From Paraescarpia echinospica (Eukaryota; Annelida; Polychaeta; Sabellida; Siboglinidae): a stretch of 64,000 nt of DNA. The notes beneath the pieces were generated by a model. It worked only from the letters and a program-made list of their open reading frames with translations, did not search any database and was not told where the DNA came from. Below, one piece after another: positions 1 through 12,096 of this stretch; position 1 is the first letter of the stretch, and every line of letters starts with the position of its first letter. Made by a program: the position numbers and the translations under genes. The stretch is from NCBI GenBank assembly GCA_020002185.1, contig CM034537.1, forward strand, positions 9,266,409 to 9,330,408, given 5' to 3'.

Positions 1-3000
1 TGACAATGTCCCATCTGGTCAGTGTGTGTCTACACTGCGTCAAGCCTCAAGTGGCCAAGTTGACCAGTGTAGGTGACCATCCACATAGTTACATGTCCAG
101 TGTCAGTCCCCCATTGGTCAGAGCTTAAAGTCCACACGCCGGTCAGAACGAGCATTAACACCGATCTACATGGCCGTCTTGCTTCCGGCAGTCACACACA
201 GTCAGACACAGTGACATCAACATTGACGCAGGAGCACTGCAACGCTATCGCAACCTGCCAGTTGTGACGACTGAAACATAGCCTGTTAGTGTATGAGGAG
301 GTCATAAGAGAGTGCAATGATTATAGTGGTTTAGTGCCAACAGCTGGCTGTCCTCATACCTTCATCTCCTCTCTTCACAGCCATGCCTCTATGGCCACTC
401 GTCACACTGAGGCTTTGCCAGAAACTGCTCAATGGGTCATAAATTATCATTTATGCATGTTATAATTGCACTGGCCCAATAAATATGTTATTCAAAGATA
501 ACAAAAGAAATGTAACACAGACTTATAACTCATTAATTAACTTTTCAGATTAATTTTTTTAATCAGATATTTATAATTTGATTAAGATTATTACACCAAG
601 AAACTCAATATTTTGAAAATTATTACATGTACAAAAGTTCTGGATGGTCTGGTAAGGTGATGTTTCTGGCAAAAAACCCTGTATATCACCTGAGAGACAG
701 TGCTAGATGTTATGGACATTATGGAGTGGTCTGAGAGGGCTGCCCTGTGTCTGTCAACCCCACCCATTACCTGCTTACTAGAGTAAATAACCACCCTGCC
801 TGGTGATGGGCACAGCTACTCCTCTGAGACAGGTGTATCTCCACCACAGGCCCACTGCCTTGGTAGAAGCAGCAAGCCATGTAGTTATCTAAATAAACAT
901 CACACATATCCAGTGGCCAGGCCCTGCTGCTAGGGTTTCACTTGGAGTACCAGCACTCAGTCAGTTCATATGGAATGGAAGTATGACAGTACATGAGCAA
1001 GGAACAATACCCCAACCCCCTATCCCCCCACACCAGCCCCCTCCAACCCTGCCAACATCTTAGAAGGAGAACTGAGTCAAGTCTGTGTGTAATGTGACAT
1101 GGAGCACCTGTCACATGACAAGGTACTAGCTGAGGTCACCAGTGCTGACAAATCTCATTTGTCACAGCACTCTCACCCCAGCCTGAACCAGTCCACAGGG
1201 ATGACAGGGCAGTGTGCCACGAAATAAATTACCCTCACACTCCAGCTTATCATGGCTAGCTAACACCCCCTGGATGATGCCCCTGATGGATGGGCAGCTG
1301 ACTGTCAGGTGGCAATAAAAGGTCTCATAGAACATGCTTCACTTAGCCAATTACCTTCAAATATAACTACTTAGATATTGCTATTCTACAGGAGTCCCAA
1401 ACGATCAAACGTCACAAAAGATGGCAATTCCTTTTGCAGGTAAACATTTGTTCTCACTTTTTTACCAACAGTGATCAGTTCTTTTGACACGTTTCTCTAA
1501 ATATTAATGAAGGATCCATACCACACATGTAATTCAATTTAAATCCATAAAGAAATAAGCAAAGGTTTCCAACACTAAAACATTGTTGTCTATATTTAGC
1601 ATCCACCATTCAGTCATTCACTGGTAGCACACGTCTGTATTTTATGAATCGCCGTATTTTAAATATGTGTTAGTTTTTAGGCCTTTTATATGGGCATCAC
1701 CACAAGAGCGCAGAGTGACACTGAGACAGATAAGGTCACAGCCATATTGCTGCAGTGTCATCTGTCCCATTTCATAACACAAGGTCAAGCAGTAATTTTT
1801 GAAATTATTTTGGATTACCTTATGTAAACGGCAGCATGGAATAAAGATTAATCATTTTCAAATGATTAGATTTTCCTCACACATCTCAACAGGCATCCAA
1901 CAGTAAATACAAATATTGACGGATCTATTAATCAGTATAGCATCGCTGTTGTTTTGAGGTAGGTAAGTATCACAAGTAAATGATGGATTATTTATTTACT
2001 ATTATACTAACCTAATTGGAAACAAATCATATCAAATTAAACTACCAATAATAATGAAATTTCATTTATAGATGAGTTTCACATAACCCAAAATTACCCA
2101 CCTTAACTGAACCAATGGGAAGAACTGATCTGTCTGATCAGTTAGTTATGTACAAACAATCATACATCATTAGATGTTTGGTCCAATGATATTTGACATT
2201 TTGAACTATTCCAATCCAATCTGCAGTCTTGACTGCTGATAGAACTAACCAACTGACAAGCTGACCTCATCAGTTTTAGTGGAGCTCTAGTATTTGTGAC
2301 ACTCAGGCCATGTAGCCATGTATGAATTATATTTATGAGTAACACCTGTTTTTATGAATATATACATAAGTAGTTTAATACTTTCATTTTATTTCTATCA
2401 GTGCACTGCTGTCTATGACATTACTGCATTGTCTACCCTCTAGTTGAGTATTTTCTCTGTCTACCTCTATCCCTGAATTTTGGTGGTGAAAAACAGTTGT
2501 AAAGATATTTGGGTCATTCTTCAGTAACTGTGCATTAGAAACAAATACTAGAAAATAAATTTGCAATTTTCACCATATAATGGTGTTTTTATTATGCTGA
2601 ATATATTTTTATCATCCTAAGTTAGGGGTAATATGATTGGCTGTGCTAAAAGAAGCCACTAAAATAGTAAAGGGAAACAAAATTAAATAATCTAATATGT
2701 AGCATTGGGCCAGGTAAAAAGGAAACATGTTTCTCATTCCAACCACTTTCTTGTTGGCAGTGGACTCTGTTATTATTTACAACTGAAAAAGTACTGATTA
2801 TTTTAAAACTTTTTAATGGGTCTGTGACAAAATCTCACCCCAAAACTTGTCATGCAAAATACTACTAGAATCTTCTGGTTCATACTTTACAGATCATAAA
2901 GAATATTGCACTATGGCCTTATGTGCATCATAGTCTAAAATAAGTGTGACACTTCCTTGCTTAAAACCAAAAAATAAATCATATCATTTTTGAAAAAGTA

Positions 3001-4070
3001 TGGATGAGAACTGATTGTTTTTTATTTGGCCTATAACATATAATAAAAACCTTGTTGAGATAAACAAGTTGTAAGTTTTCCAAGTGGCCAGTACCAGACA
3101 GACTGTGGCAGGTGCAATGACATACCCTGGAAGTTTATTAGTTGAGGTGATGTTTTCAAGACAACTATTACACTGATGCCTCCATACGTAGCCAGGCATC
3201 TGTCAGTTACTGGTTATGCCTTTTTCAGCCAACAGATAACATTTGACCTGATGAACGAGGCATCTGCAGCTGTGTTCCAGACCAAACACTACATTCTTGG
3301 GTCTGTATAGGGTCAGAAAACAACTTGGTTTTCAGCTGGTGAAAAGACAAACTTTTATCTGAGAAGAGCAATCTGACACAAGCTGATCAAGGCAAATAAA
3401 ACATTGAACAGTGCACACTAGTTGACAACACACCTTCTGTTAGACATATATATATATAAATATGTATATATATATATATATATCATATATACACACAAAC
3501 ACACATATTTTCTAACTGATGTTATGTAAAATGCCACATTTGTGGCCAAGCTCCATGCTTGAGAAATAGATGCATGCATGTTCCATTAGTTTCTAGAATG
3601 TTCCACAGTGCATGAGGATACATCAGATTGATATCGTTCAGACAACATTTAATTTGCTGGAATCACTGATTTATGAGCCGTGTAAATGACTGTTGATTCA
3701 GTGACAAGAGATATGAGTTGATGGCAAACACGGCTTCATACAATCAGGGGGCCATAAATTAACAATAAATCAAATATAATTTGGTATATGGCTATGCTGC
3801 AGCACTGACAGTGAGGGCATGTGCAGCACCAGCCATGCACTTTGTGCACTCTCATGAAATGTGCACCGAGTCAACTGTACTTAATGCAGTTATTAATAAT
3901 AAAAAATGAACAAATAATATAATTTATCTTACAAATCACACAAATGTCATACTTTTGTTTACACATATCGGTGCACTGCACTGATTGATGGTGTTCAAAC
4001 TGTTTAAATTACCATTACTACTATTACTTGTACACATAGTTGATAATTATGGTTGAAATAAATTGACTGA
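1..4070. other. Non-coding flank, no gene recognised
   Basis: No reading frame here shows a family motif, a credible exon with splice sites, or an RNA gene. The sequence is AT-rich with short tracts only; one TA microsatellite (3448-3483) is listed separately. It may hold introns or untranslated sequence of a gene outside the window, but nothing in it shows that. Confidence 0.6.
3448..3483. repeat. TA-rich microsatellite
   Basis: Runs of alternating TA, interrupted by a few bases, are followed by a short CA-rich stretch. It is a simple repeat with no coding content. Confidence 0.8.
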
Positions 4071-5207
4071 TTGAATGTCATCTCAACCTATGCCCCACAG
4101 GTCGGCAGGACACAAGATAAGAAGGATGCTTTCTGGGATATGTTGATTGAAATTGTGTCCAGGATACCAACAGGAGAAGCAGTTATCCTGGGCGGGGACC
4201 TTAATGGCCATGTGGGGTCAGCTGCAGATGGATACGAGGGTGTGCATGGAGAGATGGGCTTTAGGGCGAGGAATGCGGAGGGAGAAAGGATCCTAGAGTT
4301 TGGAGACGCGATGGAGATGGTGGTGTGCAACACGTTTTTCAAGAAGGAAGAGAGGCACCTAGTGTCATATGAGTCCGGTGGTCGCAGAAGTCAGATCGAC
4401 TTTCTGATGGTGAGGAAAGTGGACCGTAGACTGGTGAGGAACGTGAAGGTGATTGCTGGTGAGGAGTGTGTTTCGCAGCACCGTCTCGTTGTCGGAGACA
4501 TGACCCTGGGCAGCGGTAGGCGCATTAAGAAGAAACATGTGCCAAGGCTCAGAGTGTGGAAGCTTTCCGAAGAGAAAGCGAGGAATGAGTTCCGGGAGAA
4601 GGTAGCCCACTTGGCTGAGGAAGCAGCTGAAATGAAGGGCGTGGATGGGAGATGGAAAACGATGAAGAAGATATGGCTCAAGGCCACCGAGGAGATCTGC
4701 GGGTGGACAAAAGGTGCGCCTAGGCACAGGGAGACATGGTGGTGGAACGACGAGGTGAAAAGGGTGGTCGATGAGAAAAGGAGCTGCTTCAGAAGGTGGA
4801 AAAGGACGAAGGCGGAGGAGGACAGATTGGCGTACCTCAACGCGAAACGCGCGGCTCGGAGATCGGTGTGGCTGGCACAAGATGCCAAAAGGCAGGAGTT
4901 TGTTGAGGAACTGGCAAGCGAGGAGGGAAAACGGCAGTTCTTCAGGATCGCGAAACAGATGATGAAAGAAAGGCGGGACGTGACCGGCACAAGCTGTGTG
5001 AAGGATGAGCTCGGAAACATTGTGACAGATAGTAAAGGAATGAAAGAGGTGTGAAAAAAGTACATGGAGAAGCTGCTGAATGTCGAGAATGCCTGGGATG
5101 GCGAGGTGGAATGTGACGTGGTGGAGGGGCCGAGCTGCCGCATCACAGAGGAGGAAATATCGAAGGCTTTGAAGCACACTAAGACGGGGAAGGCAGCGGG
5201 TCCATCT
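4071..5207 (+). pseudogene. RTE LINE: endonuclease and start of RT region
   Basis: About 379 codons in one frame, with a single TGA at 5052-5054. The endonuclease part carries GGDLNGHVG, NTFFKKEERHLVSY, SQIDF and the SQHRLVV histidine motif of AP endonuclease-like LINE proteins. A basic, coiled-coil-like linker rich in K, R and E follows, then the segment T-G-K-A-A-G-P-S that opens the RT. The frame is broken at 5207 by the nested LINE and resumes at 6243 with G-V-V-S-E-M-M-K. The apparent methionine at 4071 is only the first ATG after the truncation point. Confidence 0.85.
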
Positions 5208-6242
5208 TCAAACTGGAAATCAGTTTTGAGTGGGGTTCCACAGGGATCAGTACTGGGACCTATATTATTCTTAATATATATAAACGATTTGGACGATGAT
5301 ATAGCTAGCAAGGTGTTGAAATTTGCAGATGATACAAGTGTTTAGAAGGATTAAAAGTGATGGGGATAGACAGCATTTATAAGATGATCTTGACAGGTTG
5401 ATCAAATGGTCTGAAAAGTGGCAAATGTTGTTCAATTTTGGGAAATGTAAATGCCTCCACACAGGACATGGGAACGAATATGTAGAATATACAATGGGGG
5501 GAACTGTACTAAGTACTACTGTAAAAGAAAAAGACTTAGGGCTGACAATTAGTGCTGACATGAAGGTTTCAGAGCAGTGTGGAATTGCAGCTTCAAAGGG
5601 AAATCAAATCCTTGGATTGATTAGGCGAAATATAGCATATAAAGAAAAAGAACTAATAATACCGCTGTACAAAACAATAGTTAGGCCTCATTTAGAATAT
5701 TGTATACAAGCGTGGAGGCCATACCGCAAGAAGGACATAGATATGCTAGAAAGAGTACAGAGGAGAGCGACTAAAATGATACCAAAACTGAGGGATCTTA
5801 GTTATGAAAAACGCCTAAAAGAATGTGGTTTAACAACACTAGAGACCAGGAGATTGAGAGGAGATCAGATAGAAGTGTTTAAAATATTGAATGGTTATGA
5901 AAATATTGATAGAAATATGTTTTTTTCAGTTAAGAAAGATAGAAAGACTAGAGGACATGAAGTTACATTAGTAAAGGAGCAGTGTAGATTAGACATGAGA
6001 AAGTTCTCATTTTCACAAAGGACTGTGAATGAATGGAACAGATTATCTGATGATTGTGTGGGTGCTAGTAGTGTGAATATGTTTAAAAATAAAATCGACA
6101 CATACCTCAGAAGGGCTGGATATATGTAGATAAAAGGGTTGGACTCTCGATAAGCCAAAGGGCTTCCTTGTCCACCTGCCATCTAGAGTTAATTCTCTGG
6201 ATGGCAATCTTGTTAAATCTTGTTAAAAATCTTGTTAAATCT
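5208..6242 (+). mobile_element. CR1-like LINE, 5'-truncated, nested in the RTE LINE
   Basis: A second non-LTR retrotransposon of a different clade sits inside the RTE reading frame. It begins in the RT domain ([25 protein letters not shown]). A frameshift follows near 5340 and a TAA shortly after. It then reads as one frame at 5398-6129, containing [23 protein letters not shown] and [21 protein letters not shown], a C-terminal region typical of CR1 and related elements. The 3' tail ends in repeats of TCTTGTTAAA. The flanks read CCATCT before and AAATCT at the end, so a short ATCT duplication is possible. The insert of 1035 bp is a multiple of three. A copy of the same family lies at 37583-38136 and a tail-only copy at 37207-37292. 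Confidence 0.87.
5398..6129 (+). pseudogene. CR1-like LINE: C-terminal part of the RT protein
   Basis: This open segment of 243 codons starts after the frameshift that separates it from the FADD box region. It carries W-S-E-K-W-Q-M-L-F-N, then [21 protein letters not shown] and the final [14 protein letters not shown] and FKNKIDTYLRRAGY segments. These are the thumb and C-terminal regions of CR1/jockey-like RT proteins. It ends at TAG 6127-6129, close to where the 3' UTR tail begins. It is not a host gene. Confidence 0.85.
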
Positions 6243-7844
6243 GGTGTTGTTTCAGAAATGATGAAGCCAGCAGGCGACATGGGCGTGGAATGGTTGACTA
6301 ACCTATGCAACAACATCGTGGCAGAGGGCCGCATTCCCACCGACTGGAAAAACAGCATCCTAGTCCCTCTATTCAAAGTGAAGGGCGATCCCCTAGAGTG
6401 TGGTTCTTTCAGGGCCATCAAGCTCCTGGAGCAGGCCATGAAGGTCATGGAGAGGGTGCTAGAAGTGAGAATGAGAGAGCAGGTGCAGATCAACGAGATG
6501 CAGTTTGGCTTTATGCCAGGGAAAGGGACGACAGATGCCATCTTCATCGTGCGACAAATGCAGGAGAAACACCTGGCCAAGAAGAAGAAGCTCTACCTAG
6601 CCTTTGTCGACCTGGAAAAGGCGTTTGACAACGTACCAAGGAAGGTGATGAGATGGGCCATGAGAAAATCGGGTGTGGAGGAGTGGCTGGTGAAGGCAGT
6701 GATTACGTTGTACAGTGAGGCGAGCACCGTGGTGAGGACAGGGCATGGAGACAGCAGCAGCTTTGAGGTGAAGGTAGGGGTGCACCAGGGCTCAGTATTG
6801 AGCCCACTGCTGTTTGCCATTGTGATGGACGTGGTGACGAAGGAGGCGAGAGGAGGACTGCCCTGGGAGCTGCTTTATGCAGATGATCTCGTCCTTATGG
6901 CAATGACCAGGGAAGAACTATGAAGGAAGCTGATGGAGTGGCGCACGAGATTGGTGGCCAAAGGACTGAAGGTGAACGCCGGGAAGTCGAAGGTGATGGT
7001 CAGCATAGGTGACAGAGGAGTGATGTCATAGTCTGGTACATGGCCATGTGGAGTCTGTAGCAAGGGTGTAGCCACAAACTCGCTTCAGTGTACATCGTGT
7101 ACAAAGTGGGTCCACAGGAGATGCAGTGGTGTGAAGGGTAGCCTGCAGGCAGTGAGCGCAACGTTTGTGTGCAAGAGGTGCCGGGGAGAGGTACCACCTG
7201 CAAAAGCGACGGAAGAAGGCTTGGAGGTGGATGAAGAGACATACAACAGAGTAGACAACTTCTGCTACCTGGGCGACATGCTTAGTGCGAAGGGTGGGGT
7301 GGATGCAGCGGTAACAGCGAGAGCGAAGTGTGCCTGGCAGAAGTTCAGGGAGTTAACACCCTTCTTGACTTCCAAAGCGCCCCCCCTGAAGATGAAGGGC
7401 CAGGTGTACACAGCTTGTGTCAGAAGTTGCCTGTTGTATGGGTGTGAGACGTGGGTCATGAGGACCGATCATGACACGAGGATGGAAAGGGTTGAGATGA
7501 GGATGGTGAGATGGATGTGTGGCGCATCACTCAGCTACAGACAGCCCAGTGCAGAGCTTAGAAGAAGAGTAGGAGTGGAGGTGATTGGGGATGTGATCAG
7601 AAGAAGCAGGCTGAGGTGGTATGGGCATGTAGAGCGAAAGGACGACGAGGACTGGGTGAAGGGCTGTACAAAGTTAGTGGTGGAGGGGACAGCTCCCGTC
7701 GGCAGACCAAGGAAGACCTGGCAGAACTCTGTGTCTGCAGACTTGAATCATCGGGATGCACGGGACCATGTCAAGTGGAAGAGGGCAATTGGAAGAAAGG
7801 TGAACCCAGCAGAGCCTGGAAACACCGCCTCTAAACGACGATGA
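6243..7844 (+). pseudogene. RTE LINE: RT core and 3' zinc-finger region
   Basis: The RTE frame resumes after the nested LINE. The RT core shows FGFMPGKGTTDAIF, FVDLEKAFDNVPR, GVHQGSVLSPLLF and the catalytic LLYADDLVL. A TGA follows at 6921 and a TAG at 7027. A Cys/His cluster at about 7036-7180 (CGVC, CTSC, WVHRRC, CKRC) resembles the zinc finger seen in this group. The C-terminal part carries NFCYLGDMLSAKGG, LLYGCETWVM and WYGHVERKDDEDW. The stop is TGA at 7842-7844. With these breaks the copy cannot encode a full protein. Confidence 0.87.
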
Positions 7845-7856
7845 TGATGATGATGA
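7838..7856. repeat. Short ATG repeat at the LINE 3' end
   Basis: Tandem GATGAT units overlap the LINE stop codon and mark the 3' terminus of the RTE-type element. Confidence 0.7.
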
Positions 7857-8350
7857 AATTCTACAAATATTTAATATCTTACAGACAATAAATAGTAGAC
7901 ATCATATAATCTACCCCAATATTAATGAAAATGTAAACTCTACACTCTCTGCATTGAACTGGTTAAAACGTAAGTTTACAAATAGCAGTCTATCTCAAGT
8001 GCAAGGACAGAGTACAATGGAGACTCTCTGCCACTGAAGTTGATGTCGACATTCACCACACATGTGACATGTGACAACTGGAGAGGTACATGAGTTCAAG
8101 ACGTCCCATGACAACTCACGGAGAGATGACACAAGCGAGACAACTATCACAACGTCACCACCCACCTCTTTGTTCCAGGGCACTTTTCATCTTGCCTCTG
8201 CTCCTCATCTCTCAGTTCAAGGTCAAACACACCATCTCTACAAGGTCAAATAGTACCATTAACACACACGCAACAATCATTTGTTACAATAAGTTTTTTT
8301 TTAATTTTATTATAATAATTAATATATTATCATTTATTTTATGCCATTCA
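7857..8350. other. Non-coding spacer
   Basis: No motif, exon or repeat is recognised here beyond an AT-rich stretch near 8290-8340. The short open frames in it overlap and show no family signature. Confidence 0.5.
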
Positions 8351-8911
8351 GTGGAACCTCAATATTAAGTTCACCTTTGGCACAGTGAACCTCACTATTA
8401 AGGTCACCCTTGACACAGTGAACCTCACTATTAAGGTCACCTTTGGCACAGTGAACCTCACTATTAAGGTCACCCTTGACACAGTGAACCTCACTATTAA
8501 GGTCTCCCTTGACACAGTGAACCTCACTATTAAGGTCTCCCTTGACACAGTGAACCTCACTATTAAGGTCTCCCTAGACACAGTGAACCTCACTATTAAG
8601 GTCTCCCTTGACACACTGAAACTCACTATTAAGGTCACCCTTGACACACTGAAACTCACTATTAAGGTCTCCCTTGACACAGTGAACCTCACAATTAAGG
8701 TCACCCTTGACACAGTGAACCTCACTATTAAGGTCTCCCTTGACACAGTGAACCTCACTATTAAGGTCACCCTTGGCACAGTGAACCTCACTATTAAGGT
8801 CTCCCTTGACACAGTGAACCTCACTATTAAGGTCTCCCTTGACACACTGAACCTCACTATTAAGGTCTCCCTTGACACAGTGAACCTCACTATTAAGGTC
8901 ACACTTGGCAC
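8351..8911. repeat. 33-bp minisatellite, about 17 copies
   Basis: The unit is 33 bp (for example GTGAACCTCACTATTAAGG followed by TCTCCCTTGACACA). Variants are TCTCCC/TCACCC and GACACA/GGCACA. Because 33 is a multiple of three and the units lack stops, both strands read open for about 180 codons. That openness is a by-product of the repeat and is not evidence for a protein. Confidence 0.95.
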
Positions 8912-11777
8912 TGGGCGTAACTAATGACGCTGAACTAATTTCCTATACTTTATGGAATATCGATGTAAGTTAGATAATAACTATTGTAGGGTGATATTAA
9001 TTGTGAGGTGGCTGTATTACAGAGTTGAACGTAAAGCGAGGTTCAACTGTACTTCGGGAAAACAAATCTGTTGAGAGAGCCAGGAGCATGTCACATATGT
9101 GTAACAATGTTAAAGTAAACCCAGTATTAGACTAACAATTATAGTCAAGTATTGCATGCATAAATAATAAACCAATACATGTTAGAGGACTGCTTGTACG
9201 TTGTTCAACCCGGTAAACCTTTGGACTTAAAATAAAGATGTTTAAGTCAACATACTTAAGAGTCGATACATTTGAGTTGGGCTTTCAACTAGCATACGCT
9301 TATAGACTCATTGACTACCTAACAGTATGGAGCACATTTAGCATTTCTACATGTATGTTAAGAGCAGTTCTTTCATTTCTGCACAACGGTTACACCTACT
9401 AAAGAATATGTTTAGCAACATAATAGGTAAGTGTACATTCCACTCTCTTGCACAAGGTCATTTGGATAGGTGAACAGTACAGTTTTCTACATTGTCAAGA
9501 ATGAATTAACACAGTGGTAGATGGCCATGCAATTGTCTGTAGTAATTGACAAGGTTATAACATTAACATGGAGAGAACGTGTGCCATTGCAGGAACATCA
9601 CAGCTGCAGGCCCGATCTAGTTGTAAAAGTCTCCACACTGGCTGCAAAATCTCAAACTGATAAAAAAAACACATCCAGTAAATCAAGTGCATCTATCAAG
9701 GAACCTCAGCTCGAGTATTCTGCAAACTGTCGTGATCACTTTGAGCAGAGGGGTGATTTAGGAGTCATTCCCTCGGGCTGCACCAGGTTACAGCCACCAG
9801 TGCTGTCACATAACAGATATACTGGGAAACATTGATGCAGTAGATAGGACATATCACACAGTACCAGCTGCTGTAGTCTTCTGACAGCTCAACCCTTGTG
9901 ACTACAAAGGACCCTGATGAGTAGATTTAACACAATTAAGGGTGGCAGCTGTGACCTGCCAAGGGGGTAATTCAATCACGGACACTCATTTTTTGTTGAG
10001 TCTACTCCATTAAACTAAGTCCCTGCTTGCCAAGTAGTAAAAACTGAATGCTAAATTTATGTTCACCATATCCGTTTCACAAAATAACTTTCATGGAATG
10101 TTCAGTCTTTAAATAAAAACGACAGCAGAACAAAACTGCTGCTTAGATCATTATAGTTTCAACAGTCCAACAATTCAACGGATGAAATACTTAAATATGT
10201 CCTACATGGAAGCTTAGGCTGACAAATAATACACAAATTATACAATAGCACATTAACTTTTAACATATGCACAAAAGAACATAATGACAAACTTTATATA
10301 TAAAAAATAAATAAATGCGAGTTCACTATGTACATTCAAATTTAATTGTTTTATGAAACACTAACACAAAACTTGTGCAGCACACATGCCACGTTCCTAC
10401 ACCAGAACTCATTCATTGCACTAGTTTAGTATTTCTGTACCGGCAGTAGCATGAGAAGCTGGTCATTTATGTGCAAGAATGTAAATTCACCCAACCAGTT
10501 TTAACCTAGAAACGTACAGATTGTTAACTTCTACCTGAGAGACACTTCAAGTGGACGTCCTTGTGTGTATTTACAGTAGTCTCTCTCCTGCAAACAAACT
10601 TCCGAACGGAGGCATTAAGTTGTCTAAATCCTGGTAGTCCTGATGCTATCAGACATCATCAGGACAGGGAGTGGCATTTCAACAAACTCACAGGAAATGT
10701 CCAACAGGACAGAGGAATGTGGGATTATATTCTGAGTAAACGGTATCAAAATAACTTATTAATTCTACTGTGAGCATGTCTTCAGCACAAAAAAACAGAT
10801 TATCGATCAATTTCAATCAATCTTAGCTGGTCACTGTGTCAGAAACGAGTGCACAGGGGGTGTAGTGGCCATCCAGTGTTTCATTACCAAATTAGTATAG
10901 ATGACCTGGGATGTCTTACAATGCATAACCAGGACACATCATTGGCATAATTTGCAATCATGTCTATTAAAGTTCTAGTTTACCAACACTCAGCAGACTG
11001 GGTCGAAATATGATATTCATGATTGATACGAGTGTTGTGAGTAAACTTATGACATCTGCCTTTCTAGATGCACTGCCAGGGTGCATGTCATCCTCAAGGG
11101 CTCTTTTACGTCACCAATTAATAAGATGGCCATTTGCTTGATCAACCAAGTTACAAGGGATACCAGACCGCAATGCTGAGAGCCAGATTTTTACACCTCC
11201 TGTGTCATACGTTTTGAACCCAGAACTCTGGCATGCAAGGTTGATATGCCAATCACAGAAGAACTGCACTAGTCAGTTAGAAATACTACCACATTTCTCT
11301 ACGTATAATTGACATTTATGAAACTGGCAATAAATTACGCATTTCGGAGACTTTTATACTGTACACCTAGGTACATGTTGACGTACCATCAGGTAGCAAT
11401 TTACTACCACTAACACTTCCACTACAGGGCACCAACCTCAACAAATCACTACCATCCAAGACATGATTGCTAGCCGAATGTGTTAGGCTGGGGCAATGAC
11501 ATATTTCTCACACATCGCGTCTGCACCAGTAGCTTCACTGAATCACCACCGGCTACTACAAGCACCTTACTGAAGGATATAAACACCAAACATAAAACGT
11601 GCCATTGTTTATAGTACATTTTATGGCCAGTTAATTATAACTGCTGGCTCTCCCAAGTTCCCTGCTGGTGTGGTGTCCTACATCTGGCCTGATACCCATC
11701 AACAGCCACTGTCTCACATAATGTCACTGAAGGAATGCTGTGCCCTCATAACTTGTCCCATAGGCTCACACTAGATT
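8912..11777. other. Non-coding stretch, no gene recognised
   Basis: About 2.9 kb without any recognised coding motif or array. Two short + frames (9521-9835 and 10561-10773) show no family signature. A minus-strand segment around 11150-11270 has a tRNA B-box-like GGGTTCAAAAC and could be a decayed SINE head, but no tail was found. Confidence 0.45.
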
Positions 11778-11782
11778 TAAGG
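11778..11782. repeat. Target-site duplication (left copy)
   Basis: TAAGG directly before the left LTR. The same five bases follow the right LTR at 16346-16350. A 5-bp duplication is normal for Ty3/gypsy integration. Confidence 0.9.
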
Positions 11783-11945
11783 TGTCATATATTCAGGATA
11801 TAATCAGACTGACTGAAGCTGGATTCGTTTATTAACATGAACAGAACAAAACCAAAACACACAAGCCGGCGGATATACTACTGCTGCGGCTCTGATAATA
11901 CGACGTAAACCGTGTAGTTCTTCCTAGCAATGCGACTACATTACA
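11783..11945 (-). repeat. 3' LTR of the Ty3/gypsy element
   Basis: This 163-bp direct repeat matches 16183-16345 with one mismatch. On the minus strand it begins TGTAATGTAG and ends ATATGACA. It is the downstream LTR because the coding strand is minus. Confidence 0.95.
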
Positions 11946-11956
11946 CTCCTCCACAC
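11946..11956 (-). other. Polypurine tract
   Basis: On the minus strand the bases directly upstream of the 3' LTR read GTGTGGAGGAG. This purine-rich run is in the position expected for the plus-strand primer of reverse transcription. Confidence 0.75.
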
Positions 11957-12096
11957 TAAATTAAAGAGTTCTCTACTACTAATGTTCAGTTCAGTTCTTG
12001 TATGGCAACACGGACAAGAAATGTAGTAAACGTCACAAACAACTTAAGTAATGCACAGGGGTATTATTATGACCCACGGGGTGCAGTGTTACGTAC

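Larger units (their letters stand above)
4072..7856 (+). mobile_element. RTE-type LINE, 5'-truncated, split by a nested CR1-like LINE
   Basis: This is a non-LTR retrotransposon with, in order, an AP-type endonuclease, a reverse transcriptase and a 3' zinc-finger region. The start lies inside the endonuclease (I-S-T-Y-A-P-Q), so the 5' part is missing. Motifs seen are GGDLNGHVG, SQIDFLMVR and SQHRLVVGD in the endonuclease and FVDLEKAFDNVPR, GVHQGSVLSPLLF and LLYADDLVL in the RT. Near the end are a Cys/His cluster and RLRWYGHVERKDDEDW. The element finishes with a short ATG repeat, as RTE elements often do. Outside the nested insertion the frame is kept throughout (all pieces are in the same frame), and only three nonsense codons are seen: 5052, 6921 and 7027. 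This suggests a fairly young but dead copy. Clade assignment is from motif style and was not tested by phylogeny. Confidence 0.88.

Noticed and set aside
4391..5311. Minus-strand frames of 270-306 codons
   Set aside because: They are antisense shadows of the GC-richer LINE coding sequence, which carries clear endonuclease motifs on the plus strand.
8348..8924. Repeat proteins on both strands over the 33-bp array
   Set aside because: The repeat length is a multiple of three. No start context, signal or homology is present.
9521..9835. A 104-codon plus-strand frame
   Set aside because: It has no family motif, and the codon content looks like the surrounding non-coding DNA.
11150..11280. A SINE on the minus strand with GGGTTCAAAAC
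   Set aside because: Only one box-like motif is present, with no body or tail matching the SINE family in this window.
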